Below, piece by piece: positions 19,274 to 27,534 of a stretch of DNA of 64,000 bases; position 1 is the stretch's first letter; each line of letters begins with the position of its first letter. The notes beneath the pieces are model-generated. The model did not search any database. It was not told the origin of the DNA and saw nothing but the letters and a program-made list of their open reading frames with translations. The DNA is from an uncultured Caulobacterales bacterium (lineage in GTDB: Bacteria; Pseudomonadota; Alphaproteobacteria; Caulobacterales; Caulobacteraceae): contig CAILTK010000065.1 of assembly GCA_903837135.1 (NCBI GenBank), positions 1 to 64,000 of the forward strand, written 5' to 3'. The position numbers and the translations under genes are program-made.

Positions 19274-19435
19274 GCTATAGTTCATCATAGCTGATTACTT
19301 GTGCCCGCGTAGATGGTCTCATGTGTATCAGAATGATACGCGCGTGCTTACACAATATTTACTAACGCAATTAAGTCGCTGTTATGCTGGGTGCGCTATT
19401 TTGACCATCAGTGGTGATGGGAAAGGCGTACAGCC
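19274..19435 (+). promoter_or_regulatory. flgE-sciP intergenic region with inverted repeat and CtrA-like half-sites
   Basis: This 162-base interval is noticeably AT-richer than its surroundings. It holds an inverted repeat GTATCA-GAA-TGATAC (19325-19339). It also holds TTAC-N7-TTAC at 19348-19362, with a further TTAA at 19371-19374. The spacing resembles the CtrA recognition pattern TTAA-N7-TTAA, though the half-sites are degenerate. In Caulobacter sciP transcription depends on CtrA, so a CtrA site is expected here. No clear -35/-10 pair could be fixed. Confidence 0.4.
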
Positions 19436-19723
19436 ATGTTGCAGCAGCAACCGCAGCGACTGAATAGCCGGGGGGAGAAGTACGTGATTGGTCCGACCGG
19501 AGTGCCCTTGACGCTCTCCGACCTGCCGCCGGCGAACACCCAGCGTTGGGTGATCCGGCGCAAGGCCGAAGTTGTGGCGGCCGTCCGCGGAGGTCTGCTC
19601 AGCTTTGAGGAGGCCTGCGATCGTTACAAGCTGACCACCGAGGAATTCGGCGGCTGGCAGAAGTCGATCGATGCTCACGGGTTGGCCGGACTGCGCACGA
19701 CGCGTATCCAGCAATACCGCTAA
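19436..19723 (+). CDS. sciP: SciP, small CtrA-inhibitory regulator (DUF1153)
   Basis: A 95-residue protein with a short variable N-terminus followed by the strongly conserved core YVIGPTGVPLTLSDLPP, RWVIRRKAEVVAAVRGGLLS, FEEACDRYKLTTEEF and the C-terminal LRTTRIQQYR. This matches Caulobacter SciP almost throughout. It has a helix-turn-helix fold related to Trp repressor/transposase HTH domains. SciP represses CtrA-activated promoters in swarmer cells, partly by binding CtrA and DNA. Its position directly after flgE is the same as in Caulobacter, which supports the taxonomic call. AAAGG precedes the ATG. Confidence 0.95.
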   Translation: MLQQQPQRLNSRGEKYVIGPTGVPLTLSDLPPANTQRWVIRRKAEVVAAVRGGLLSFEEACDRYKLTTEEFGGWQKSIDAHGLAGLRTTRIQQYR

Positions 19724-19745
19724 GCCAGACGGATAAGCGACCTTC

Positions 19746-19780
19746 GCGGCCGCGCCTCGGTGAACCCGGGGCGCGGCCGC
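19746..19780 (+). terminator. Hairpin downstream of sciP, probable terminator
   Basis: GCGGCCGCGCC (19746-19756) pairs perfectly with GGCGCGGCCGC (19770-19780) around a 13-base loop, followed by a short T-containing stretch (CTATTTGT). It lies between the convergent sciP and PQQ-dehydrogenase genes, where a terminator is expected. The U-run is weak. Confidence 0.6.
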
Positions 19781-19828
19781 CGCTATTTGTAGTCCAAGTC
19801 TTCGCCGAGCCTATTTTTTCGCCCGAAC

Positions 19829-21940
19829 TTATTTTTTCGCCGGCTGGGCCTCGGCGTAGCCGTCGACGGCGGCCTTGATCAGATAGGCGCGGATGGCTTC
19901 GGCGTCCGCGTCCTTCAATTCGGCGGCGAAGGAGACCATGCCCTGGTCTTTCCGCTCCCCGCCCAGCACCACGGCCTTGAAGCCGGCGGCGTCGCCGATC
20001 AGCGGCGAACGGCGCAGGTCGGGGATCACCCCGCCGCTGATGGCGTCATAGCCGTGGCAGACCAGGCAATAGTGGTTGAAGGTCGAATGGCCCTGCGCGA
20101 CCAGCGCCGGCGAGGCCGTGTTCTCCGGCGGCTTGGGGAAGGGGAGGCGGATCAGGGGCGGCTTTGGCAGGGTGGCCGCGCCGCCCAGCTTATAGACCAC
20201 GATCTTGCCGTTGAGCGGATTGCCGTTGTCGGTGGCGAAGCCCGCCACGAGGTAGAACACCGAGCCGAAGCCCGCGCCCACGGCGACGTACTGTTCACCG
20301 CCGACGGTGTAGGTCATCGGACCCGACAGGGTGGCCGCATAGGTGTCGGCGCTCCACAGGGGCGTTCCCTTGGCCGCGTCGTAGGCGTTGAAGTGGCCGT
20401 CGGCCGTGCCCTGGAACACCAGGCCGCCGCCGGTCGCCAGGGTCCCCCCGTTCCACGGCCCCTTGTGCACCGCGCGCCAGGCTTCCTTCTGAGCCACCGG
20501 GTCCCAGGCGATCAACTCGCCCTTCATCGAATTGATCATCGCCGCCTTGGCCTTCGGATCGGGCGGCAGGGTGTTGAGGTCGGTGTTGGTCGCCGTGTTC
20601 CACTGGCCGGGATCGTAGGCGAACTTGGGGTCCGTGCCGTAGGCGCCCGGAACCTCCTGCGCCGGCAGATAGACCAGTCCGGTCTTCGGGCTGAACGACA
20701 TAGGATGCCAGTTGTGCGCGCCGAAGCTCGACGGGAACATCACGGTGGGCCCGTTGCGATAGTGGTCGTCGCCGATCTCGATCGGCCGGCCCGACACCGG
20801 ATCGACGCCCCTGGCCCAGGTGACCGGCACGAAGTTCTTGGCCGAGATCAGCTTTCCGGTGGTGCGGTCGATCACATAGAAGAAGCCGTTCTTCGCCGCC
20901 TGCATCACCACCTTGCGCGGCTTCCCGTCGATGGTCAGGTCGGCAAGGGTCAGGGTCTGGGTGGAGTCGAAGTCCCAGCTGTCGCCGGGCGTGGTCTGGA
21001 AGTGCCAGGCGTACTGGCCGGTGTCGGCGTCGACGGCGATGATCGAGGACAGATAGAGGTTGTCGCCGCCGTTCGGCGAGCGCGCCTTCTCGTCCCACGG
21101 CAGGCCGTTGCCCGTGCCGAACATCAAAAGGTTGGTCTCGGGATCGTAGGCCATGGAGTCCCACGGGGAACCGCCGCCGCCGAACTTCCACCAGTCGCCG
21201 GACCAGGTCTTGGCCGCCGCCTCCATCGCCTTGTTCTCGAACGGCTTGGACGGATCACCGGGCACGGTGAAGAAGCGCCAGATCAGCCTGCCGTCGTCGG
21301 CGTCATACGCCGACACATAGCCGCGCACGCCGTACTCGGACCCCGAGTTGCCGAGCATGACCTTCCCCTTGATGATGCGGGGGGCCATGGTGATGGTGTA
21401 GGGCTTGGACTGGTCGACGGTCACCACCGACCAGTCGACCGCGCCGGTCCTGGCGTCGAGGGCGACGAGCCGGCCGTCCAGCGTCCCGACGTAGACCCGC
21501 CCCTTCCAGACCGCGACACCGCGGTTGACCACGTCGCAGCAGGCGTTGTGACCGATCGCGCGGCTCACCTTCGGATCGTACTGCCACAGCAGTTTCCCGG
21601 TCTTGGCGTCGAGGGCGTAGACCAGGCTCCAGGCCGACGTGACGTACATGGTCCCGTCGACGACGATCGGGGTAGTCTCGACACCGCGGTTGGTGGCGAG
21701 CTGGAAGCTCCAGGCGAGGCCAAGGGTGTTGACGTTCGCCGCGTTGATCTTGTCGAGCGGGCTGTAGCGCTGCTCCGCGTAGGTGCGGCCGTGGCTCATC
21801 CAGTCGCCGGGGTCCTTGTCGGCGTTGGTCAACCGCGCCGCGTCGACGTCGGCCGCCTTGTGGGGCTGGCACCCGCCCAACGCCAGAGCGCCCACCGCCG
21901 CCGCCGCGGCCAAGAGTCCTCGCCATCGCAGACCCGACAT
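19829..21940 (-). CDS. Quinohemoprotein (PQQ) alcohol dehydrogenase, predicted lipoprotein
   Basis: A 703-residue protein preceded by GGGGAGG. The signal peptide ends in LGGC with the lipid-attachment Cys at residue 24. Eight beta-propeller repeats follow (YALDAKTGKLLW, VALDARTGAVDW, and others), with the vicinal disulfide CC at residues 134-135 that sits against PQQ and the PQQ/Ca-site segment GDSWDFDSTQ. A C-terminal cytochrome c domain has CLVCH and an axial Met in the QGMVSFA region. This is a type II quinohemoprotein alcohol dehydrogenase passing electrons from alcohols through PQQ and haem c to the respiratory chain. Lipid anchoring is unusual for the soluble type II enzymes. No PQQ biosynthesis genes are nearby. 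Confidence 0.9.
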   Translation of the reverse strand: MSGLRWRGLLAAAAAVGALALGGCQPHKAADVDAARLTNADKDPGDWMSHGRTYAEQRYSPLDKINAANVNTLGLAWSFQLATNRGVETTPIVVDGTMYVTSAWSLVYALDAKTGKLLWQYDPKVSRAIGHNACCDVVNRGVAVWKGRVYVGTLDGRLVALDARTGAVDWSVVTVDQSKPYTITMAPRIIKGKVMLGNSGSEYGVRGYVSAYDADDGRLIWRFFTVPGDPSKPFENKAMEAAAKTWSGDWWKFGGGGSPWDSMAYDPETNLLMFGTGNGLPWDEKARSPNGGDNLYLSSIIAVDADTGQYAWHFQTTPGDSWDFDSTQTLTLADLTIDGKPRKVVMQAAKNGFFYVIDRTTGKLISAKNFVPVTWARGVDPVSGRPIEIGDDHYRNGPTVMFPSSFGAHNWHPMSFSPKTGLVYLPAQEVPGAYGTDPKFAYDPGQWNTATNTDLNTLPPDPKAKAAMINSMKGELIAWDPVAQKEAWRAVHKGPWNGGTLATGGGLVFQGTADGHFNAYDAAKGTPLWSADTYAATLSGPMTYTVGGEQYVAVGAGFGSVFYLVAGFATDNGNPLNGKIVVYKLGGAATLPKPPLIRLPFPKPPENTASPALVAQGHSTFNHYCLVCHGYDAISGGVIPDLRRSPLIGDAAGFKAVVLGGERKDQGMVSFAAELKDADAEAIRAYLIKAAVDGYAEAQPAKK

Positions 21941-22230
21941 GTCGCCTCCCCTGCGCCGTTGATACGGCGTCCTTGTCCCTGCGACGAACGCTATCGCGTC
22001 AGGACTGGCTTAACAATGCGCCCGGTCTGGTCGCTGTGGCGGGCCCAGGCGTTTCGCGCCGATGCCGCGGCCGTTGACCCTTGCGGGGGGCCGCCGCGAC
22101 AAATATGACGGATACGTCGGTTGTCAGACAGTCACGGAACAAACGATGCTATAGCTGGCTCATCACCGGCTTTGCCATGGGCGCCGGTGGCTGAGAGACG
22201 CAACCGCGCTCCCGCCTGAGCGGAGAGAAC
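21941..22230. promoter_or_regulatory. Divergent interval between the PQQ dehydrogenase and Crp-like genes
   Basis: A 290-base gene-free interval that must contain promoters for both divergent genes. I see no Crp/Fnr-type palindrome (TTGAT-N4-ATCAA or TGTGA-N6-TCACA) and no recognisable repeat. GGAGAG lies just before the GTG start of the regulator at its right end. Confidence 0.4.
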
Positions 22231-22965
22231 GTGGACAATCGTCGCCCTGGAAATTCATTTCTGCTCGCCCTCTCTTCTGCAAGCTTTCGGGCCCTGGAAG
22301 AGCACCTTCTTGCCATCGACCTCGTTCGCGGCGCCTGCATTCAGCATGACGAGGCGCCGGTGGAGTGGGTTTATTTCCCGATCTCGGGGCTGCTCTCCCT
22401 GGTCTCGACGGTAGACACCGGCGAGTGCCTGGAGACCGCGATGGTCGGCTTCGACGGGGTCGCCGGCTTGGTCGAGGCGTGCGGCAGCCAGACCAGCCAC
22501 GTCAGCTGTACCGTCCAGATCAGCGGCCGCGGCGCACGGGCGCCGGCCGCCGCCGTGCGTTCCCTCATGCTGACAGATCCGGGTTTCAGCCTGCAGGTCC
22601 GCCGATACGCCGAATTTCAGCTGTTGGAGGCGCGTCAGGCCGCCGTATGCCAGGCGCTGCACACGGTCGAACAGCGTCTGGCCCGCCGTCTGCTCGAGAG
22701 CCTGGACCGATCGGGCGCCCGCAGCGTGCTGCCCCTGACCCAGGAATCCCTCGCCGCGGCGCTCAGCGTGCAAAGGACCACGGTGACCGCCTACGCCATC
22801 CAGCTGCAGCAATCGGGCGTGATCGCCTACCGCCGCGGGCAGCTCGAGATCCTGGATCGCACGGCGCTGGAGGCGAAGGGATGCGTCTGCCGCACCGTGG
22901 TCCAGACCTACCGGACCACGCTCGGCGCCCCGGACCCGTCGCGCGAGCGCGCCGTGGGCGCGTAA
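22231..22965 (+). CDS. Crp/Fnr-family transcriptional regulator
   Basis: A 244-residue protein starting at GTG 22231 with GGAGAG four bases upstream. The N-terminal two-thirds is a cupin-like cyclic-nucleotide-binding fold (HDEAPVEWVYFPISGLLSLV, TAMVGFDGVAGLVEA). A long dimer helix (FQLLEARQAAVCQALHTVEQ) and a C-terminal winged helix-turn-helix (LTQESLAAALSVQRTTVTAY) follow. It lacks the Fnr iron-sulfur Cys set and the canonical cAMP-binding R-S sequence. It fits the widespread alphaproteobacterial group of short Crp-like regulators with unknown effector. It diverges from the PQQ dehydrogenase gene and may control it. A long-looped inverted repeat CCGGCTCG/CGAGCCGG (22975-23013) follows the stop. 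Confidence 0.85.
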   Translation: MDNRRPGNSFLLALSSASFRALEEHLLAIDLVRGACIQHDEAPVEWVYFPISGLLSLVSTVDTGECLETAMVGFDGVAGLVEACGSQTSHVSCTVQISGRGARAPAAAVRSLMLTDPGFSLQVRRYAEFQLLEARQAAVCQALHTVEQRLARRLLESLDRSGARSVLPLTQESLAAALSVQRTTVTAYAIQLQQSGVIAYRRGQLEILDRTALEAKGCVCRTVVQTYRTTLGAPDPSRERAVGA

Positions 22966-23106
22966 GCCCGCTGCCCGGCTCGAGCCCCGACCCGGCCGCC
23001 CCCGGCGAGCCGGTGCGCTCGGTAGCCAGCCCTGCGGCGCACTGATTGATGCGCTGGGCGCCGACCGCTATCCTGCGGCGCAGCCTCTTGCCAGGGTGAT
23101 CTTCCG

Positions 23107-23532
23107 ATGACGCTTTCCTGTCTCTGCGGCCAGGTCCACCTCGTGGTGCAACGACAGCCGGACTACATCAATGAATGTAACTGCACCTTGTGCAGTAAAA
23201 CCGGTGCACGCTGGGGCTATTTTTCCCCGTCGGACGTGAGCGTCGACGGCTCGACGCGAGGATATTGCCGAGCGGATAAGGAAGAGCCGAACGCGGAGGT
23301 CCGGTTCTGCGCCGAGTGCGGTTCGACGACTCATTTCGTGTTGACCAGCGGGGCCGTGTCGAAGTTCGGAAACACGCTCATGGGCGTGAATATGGGGCTG
23401 GCGAATGAGCGCGACCTGTGCGGCGTCGAAGTGCGTTATCCCGACGGGCAGGCTTGGTCCGGGGTTGGCGGATTCGGCTATGTCCGGGAGCCCCGGGTCA
23501 TCGGAGACGCGGCGCGCGACGGACCGTGCTAG
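23107..23532 (+). CDS. Gfa/CENP-V-family zinc-binding protein
   Basis: A 141-residue protein of the Gfa (glutathione-dependent formaldehyde-activating) / CENP-V fold. The zinc-binding cysteines are visible: CLCG near residues 5-8, CNCTLC near residues 25-30 and CAECG near residues 74-78. The family name comes from a weak catalytic claim; most members have no proven reaction, so only a zinc-binding fold is safe. It is a single gene, followed by a gene-free gap before the convergent oxidoreductase pair. Confidence 0.85.
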   Translation: MTLSCLCGQVHLVVQRQPDYINECNCTLCSKTGARWGYFSPSDVSVDGSTRGYCRADKEEPNAEVRFCAECGSTTHFVLTSGAVSKFGNTLMGVNMGLANERDLCGVEVRYPDGQAWSGVGGFGYVREPRVIGDAARDGPC

Positions 23533-23594
23533 CCCGACAGCCCTTCCCGGGGTCTCCTGCCGAGTGGAGGGTATCCACTGGTCGGGTCAGTCGT

Positions 23595-24029
23595 TCAGAG
23601 CCGCATGCCGCCCGTGATCCGCGGTTCGGCGAAACTGCCTTGCGCGCGGCCTGTCGCCGGAGGGCGAAGCGGCAAGGCGCGCCCTTCCTGACGAAGGCGC
23701 CGCACCGCCTCTGTCCAGGCGGGCAGGTCGCCGCCGTCGGGCTGCAGCCAGCGCACCACCATCGCCTCGTCGGCCCATTCGGCAAGGTGGGGCATGGCTT
23801 TGCGGTGGGCGCCGCTGGCGCCATAGGCCCGCATCGCCGGCTCATCCCTCCAGAGGGTCAGGGTCCAGAACGCCAGATCCGCGTCGCGCTGGACGGCGCC
23901 CGCCAGGAAACCGTCGGCCCTGCGGATCTGCGCGATGGTGCGGTTCGCGTGCAGCATGAAGATCGGCAGGGAGCGCACCGAGCGTAGGCGAAAGCGGGTC
24001 ACGCCGACCAGGGTCTGAGCGGCGCTCAC
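23595..24029 (-). CDS. Small monooxygenase-like (dimeric alpha-beta barrel) protein
   Basis: A 144-residue protein starting at GTG 24029, whose first bases overlap the stop of the upstream dehydrogenase gene (GTGA, four-base overlap). It contains VTRFRLRSVRSLPIFML, DADLAFWTLTLWRDEPAMRAY and HRKAMPHLAEWADEAMVVRW. This pattern is seen in small ferredoxin-like-fold proteins annotated as DUF3291 or spheroidene/antibiotic-monooxygenase-like. No cofactor motif is visible. Tight coupling to the dehydrogenase suggests a shared small-molecule substrate, which I cannot name. Confidence 0.7.
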   Translation of the reverse strand: MSAAQTLVGVTRFRLRSVRSLPIFMLHANRTIAQIRRADGFLAGAVQRDADLAFWTLTLWRDEPAMRAYGASGAHRKAMPHLAEWADEAMVVRWLQPDGGDLPAWTEAVRRLRQEGRALPLRPPATGRAQGSFAEPRITGGMRL

Positions 24030-25144
24030 AGGGTCACCACGAGCTTGGCCGCTGAAACGCCCTGACGCTGAAGCTCGAGCGCAGCGGGAATGTTCGCCAG
24101 TCCCGTTCCAACCACCGTTGGGCGGGGCGCCGCGACGAACCGGCGCCCGGCAAGAGCCGCCGGCAGGAAGTCCTCGAAGATCATCGGGCCCACCGCATTG
24201 GCGATCAGGGCGCTGCCCCAGATCATCTTGGTGCGGACCTGGCGGCGCCGCGCCTTGAGCGTCAGCGCGATCATTCCCGTCAGCATCCGCGCGATCGCCG
24301 GAACCAGCCGCCGCCACCGGCCGCGCCCGGCGCGCACCGCGTCGAACGAGGCGGCCGGCGTCGCCATCGCCACGAAGCGTGCGCCCTCGCAGGCGCCGAT
24401 GATGTCGACGCAGGCCGCTGCCGAGCCCTGCCCGATGGCCAGGGCGCCCGCGACCCGGCGCCCGCGCAAGGCGCTGACGATATCGGCGACGACGGTCCTG
24501 CTCGAATAGTCGAACGCCTCGCGCGCGCCCAGCCGCTTCACATAGTCGAAGTTGCGCGGGGAGGCGGTGGCCACGACGTCGTAGCCGGCGGCGACCGCGA
24601 GCTGGATCGCGTTGCTTCCCACGCTGGTCGAGCCGCCCCAGACGAGCAGGGTTTCGCCGGTCGGCGCGGGCGCCGCCGACGGCGCGTTGAGCGCCAGGAA
24701 ATCCTGCTGAAACAGGCCGCAGGCTGCGGTCGACACGCCGAGCGGCAGGACCGCCGCCGCCTCGAACGACATCGCATCGGGAATAGGCGCAGCCATGTGC
24801 GCGATCAGAACGACATAATCCTGAAAGGCCCCCTCGGCGGCGCGGTTGCGCTGCTTGTCCGAGCCCGCGGCGTAGCCGACCACCCGGTCGCCCGCCCTGA
24901 ACCGGGTCACGCCGGCGCCGACCTCGAGCACCTCGCCGGCGAGGTCGGAGCCGAGCACGAACGGATAGGTCGTCCAGGGCGTGAAGATGTCGCCCATGGT
25001 CTGCTGCAGCCGGTCGACCGGATTGACGGCCACGGCGCGGACGCGAACCACGATTTCGCCCGCGCGAGGCGGGGTGTAGGGCGCCGGGCCGACGATGAGC
25101 GGCGCACCCTTCGCCTTGATCCAAAGCGCCTTGTTCTCCGGCAT
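24026..25144 (-). CDS. Zinc-free medium-chain dehydrogenase/reductase (quinone-reductase type)
   Basis: A 372-residue MDR-superfamily oxidoreductase. The GroES-like N-terminal domain includes AVAVNPVDRLQQTMG, YPFVLGSDLAGEVLEVG and FRAGDRVVGYA. The Rossmann domain has LLVWGGSTSVGSNAIQLAVAAGY (NADPH-binding), followed by VVATASPRNFDYVKRLGA. The catalytic and structural zinc cysteines of alcohol dehydrogenases are absent. It belongs with the quinone/enoyl reductases such as the fungal ToxD-like group. The substrate is unknown. It is divergent from an AraC regulator across 114 bases, a common activator-target layout. Confidence 0.85.
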   Translation of the reverse strand: MPENKALWIKAKGAPLIVGPAPYTPPRAGEIVVRVRAVAVNPVDRLQQTMGDIFTPWTTYPFVLGSDLAGEVLEVGAGVTRFRAGDRVVGYAAGSDKQRNRAAEGAFQDYVVLIAHMAAPIPDAMSFEAAAVLPLGVSTAACGLFQQDFLALNAPSAAPAPTGETLLVWGGSTSVGSNAIQLAVAAGYDVVATASPRNFDYVKRLGAREAFDYSSRTVVADIVSALRGRRVAGALAIGQGSAAACVDIIGACEGARFVAMATPAASFDAVRAGRGRWRRLVPAIARMLTGMIALTLKARRRQVRTKMIWGSALIANAVGPMIFEDFLPAALAGRRFVAAPRPTVVGTGLANIPAALELQRQGVSAAKLVVTL

Positions 25145-25258
25145 GGCGGTAAATCCTTCTGCGGTGTGCGGCGAGATGCCGACGTAGGATTATGCGCGCG
25201 CGTCAGGACGATCCATGCTTTAGAGTCTGAATTATCGTCGCTATCGTCCAGGACTGTC

Positions 25259-26170
25259 ATGGATCCCCTTTCCGATTTCCTGTCGCTCGTGAGGCCCGGG
25301 ACCTACGGATTCCGCGGGCTGGAGGCGGGCGGCGAATGGTCCCTCGCCTTCGCAGCGGACGACGGCGTCAAATGCTACGCGATCCAATCGGGCGCGTGCT
25401 GGCTCGCCCTGGAGGGCGTGGCCGAGCCCATACGTTTGACCGCCGGGGATTTCGTGCTGATGCCGGGCGGCGCGGCCTACCGGCTGTGCAGCGCGCCCGA
25501 AGCGTCGCCCATCGACGCCCTCGGTTTCCTCCTCACGGTGTCGGCCGGCCAAAACGCGGTTCTGAACGGCGGCGGCGACGTCTCGGGGGTGGGCGGCTAT
25601 TTCGGCTTCGAGGGGATGCACGCCGAACGCCTGCTGAGCATGCTGCCGCCGGTCGTCCATATCCGAGCGGAAGCCGACAAGGTCGGGCTGCGCTGGTCGA
25701 TCGAACGGCTCATGCGCGAGCTGCGCGAGCCGCAGCTCGGCGGCGCCCTGATCGCCGAACACCTGGCCCAGACGTTGCTGATCGAGGCGCTGCGTCTGCA
25801 TCTGGCCGATCAGTCCCCGCACCGTAGCGGATGGCTTTTCGCGCTGGCGGACCGGCGGATGCGCGCGGTGATCGCAGCCATGCACGCGGAGCCGGGGCGA
25901 AAATGGACGCTGGCCACGTTGGCCAAGGTCGCGGGCATGTCCCGCTCGAGCTTCGCCCTGAGGTTCAAGGCGACGGTCGGCGAGCCCGCCATGGACTACC
26001 TGACCCGTTGGCGCATGCTGGTCGCCTCCGACCGCCTGGCCAATGGCGGCATGTCCATCGCGATCGTCGCCCCGACCGTGGGCTATGACTCGGAAAGCGC
26101 ATTTGGCGCCGCCTTCAAACGGGTGATCGGGTCATCGCCCCGACAGTTCGCGAGGGCTGCTGCGCGGTAA
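25259..26170 (+). CDS. AraC-family transcriptional regulator
   Basis: A 303-residue protein. The N-terminal cupin domain (Cupin_6 / AraC_binding_2 type; residues about 10-170, with LTAGDFVLMPGGAAYRL) would sense a ligand. The C-terminal AraC DNA-binding domain has two helix-turn-helix units: WTLATLAKVAGMSRSSFALRF and the second around IAIVAPTVGYDSESAFGAAF, followed by GSSPRQF. It diverges from the dehydrogenase-monooxygenase pair and is likely its regulator. A short direct repeat TATCGTC at 25233-25239 and 25242-25248 lies just before its start and may be part of an operator or chance. Confidence 0.88.
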   Translation: MDPLSDFLSLVRPGTYGFRGLEAGGEWSLAFAADDGVKCYAIQSGACWLALEGVAEPIRLTAGDFVLMPGGAAYRLCSAPEASPIDALGFLLTVSAGQNAVLNGGGDVSGVGGYFGFEGMHAERLLSMLPPVVHIRAEADKVGLRWSIERLMRELREPQLGGALIAEHLAQTLLIEALRLHLADQSPHRSGWLFALADRRMRAVIAAMHAEPGRKWTLATLAKVAGMSRSSFALRFKATVGEPAMDYLTRWRMLVASDRLANGGMSIAIVAPTVGYDSESAFGAAFKRVIGSSPRQFARAAAR

Positions 26171-26259
26171 GGCTAGTAGTCTCGCCTCCGCACTTCCCGG
26201 CGAACGCCGGATGAGCGGAATCTTGTTGAGATCGGTCAAGCCTTCGGGGCTGGCGCAGG

Positions 26260-27495
26260 TCAGGTCGACTCGCCGCGCATTCCAACGGCGTCGGTCAGGC
26301 GTTCGGCCAGATCGCCGCGTGGCTCGACCGCGACGCCCTCGAGACCGAGCCAGCCGGCCATCCGCCGCAGCTCGGCGGCGAGCCGCTCCGCCGTCTCCGC
26401 CGGCGCGTCCGGCTCGGCGTGGGCGGCCTGCACCCGCAGCACTCCCGGCGCACGGTCAGACTTGAGATCGACGCGGGCGACCAGCGCCTGATCCAGCAGG
26501 AAGGGCAGAACGTAATAGCCGTGCTCGCGCTTATGCGCCGGCGTGTAGATCTCGATGCGATAGCGCACGTCCCAGAGCCGCTCGGTGCGCGAGCGCTCCC
26601 AGATCAGGGGATCGAACGGGGCCAGCAAGGCTTGGGCCTTGAGCTTGCGCGGCCGGGCGGCGCCGGGGTGCAGGAAGGCCGGCTGGCTCCAGCCTTCGAC
26701 GACGGCGGGGACCAGCTCCCCCGCCTCGACCAGCTCGGCGACGCCCCGCTTGGCGTCGAGGGGCGACTGGCGGAAATAGTCGCGCAGGTCCTTCACCGTG
26801 GCGACGCCGAGCGATCGGGCGGCGATCCGCAGCAGGGCGCGGTGCGCGTCCGCATCGTTGGGCGTCGGCGTGTCGAGGATGGCGGTAGGCAGGACCCGTT
26901 CGGTCAGGTCGTAGACCCGCTCGAAGCTCGGCCGGCGGGTCGAGGTGGTGATCCGCCCGGCCCAGAACAGCCATTCCAGCGCCGACTTGGCGGTGCTCCA
27001 GCCCCACCAGCCGCCCGAGCCCTTGTGGCCCTCGAAGTCGGACGCGGCCATCGGCCCCTCGCCGTCGATCCGCTCGAGGAAGGCCTCGGCCTCGCCCCGT
27101 CGCTCGCCGGCGAACGGCTTCATATGCCCCCAGACGCCCAGCCCCCGTTCGGCCTGCGCCATCCGCCAGCGCAGCAGCGGCTGCATCGCGAGCGGAAGCA
27201 GGGACGCCTCATGCGCCCAATACTCGAACAGCAGCCGTCCGGACTTGCGCCCCCAGGCCGCCTCGTCGAGCAGGGCGCGCGGATAGTCGCCGAGACGGGA
27301 GAACAGCGGCAGATAATGCATCCGCGTCAGTACGTTGACGGAATCGATCTGCAGCAGGCCGGTGTGTCCGAGCACGCGCATCAGGCGCCGTCGCGAGATC
27401 GGCCCGGGCGGTCGCGGCTCGGAGAAGCCCTGCGCGGCGAGAGCGATCCGGCGCGCTTCGGCAAGGCTGATTTTCACGGGCGGGGTGTCGGACAT
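26260..27495 (-). CDS. YcaQ/AlkX-like winged-helix DNA glycosylase
   Basis: A 411-residue protein of the HTH_42 (formerly DUF1006) family. It starts ISLAEARRIALAAQGF and carries the QxD active-site motif in GLLQIDSVNVLTR (about residues 51-63). FEYWAHEASLLPL and WDVRYRIEIYTPAHKREHGYYVLPFL are also family-typical. E. coli YcaQ unhooks interstrand DNA cross-links, and relatives excise alkylated bases. This protein presumably removes bulky alkyl lesions. The gene stands alone on the minus strand, 39 bases downstream of the ATP-grasp gene. The downstream interval 26171-26259 holds nothing recognisable. Confidence 0.85.
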   Translation of the reverse strand: MSDTPPVKISLAEARRIALAAQGFSEPRPPGPISRRRLMRVLGHTGLLQIDSVNVLTRMHYLPLFSRLGDYPRALLDEAAWGRKSGRLLFEYWAHEASLLPLAMQPLLRWRMAQAERGLGVWGHMKPFAGERRGEAEAFLERIDGEGPMAASDFEGHKGSGGWWGWSTAKSALEWLFWAGRITTSTRRPSFERVYDLTERVLPTAILDTPTPNDADAHRALLRIAARSLGVATVKDLRDYFRQSPLDAKRGVAELVEAGELVPAVVEGWSQPAFLHPGAARPRKLKAQALLAPFDPLIWERSRTERLWDVRYRIEIYTPAHKREHGYYVLPFLLDQALVARVDLKSDRAPGVLRVQAAHAEPDAPAETAERLAAELRRMAGWLGLEGVAVEPRGDLAERLTDAVGMRGEST

Positions 27496-27534
27496 CGCGG
27501 CGACCTCAGCCCGCCCGCGCCGCGCCGGTCAAGC

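Noticed and set aside
24797-25258. An N-terminal extension of the AraC gene over the divergent dehydrogenase
   Set aside because: The first 154 codons are antisense to the dehydrogenase; the AraC protein begins naturally at ATG 25259.
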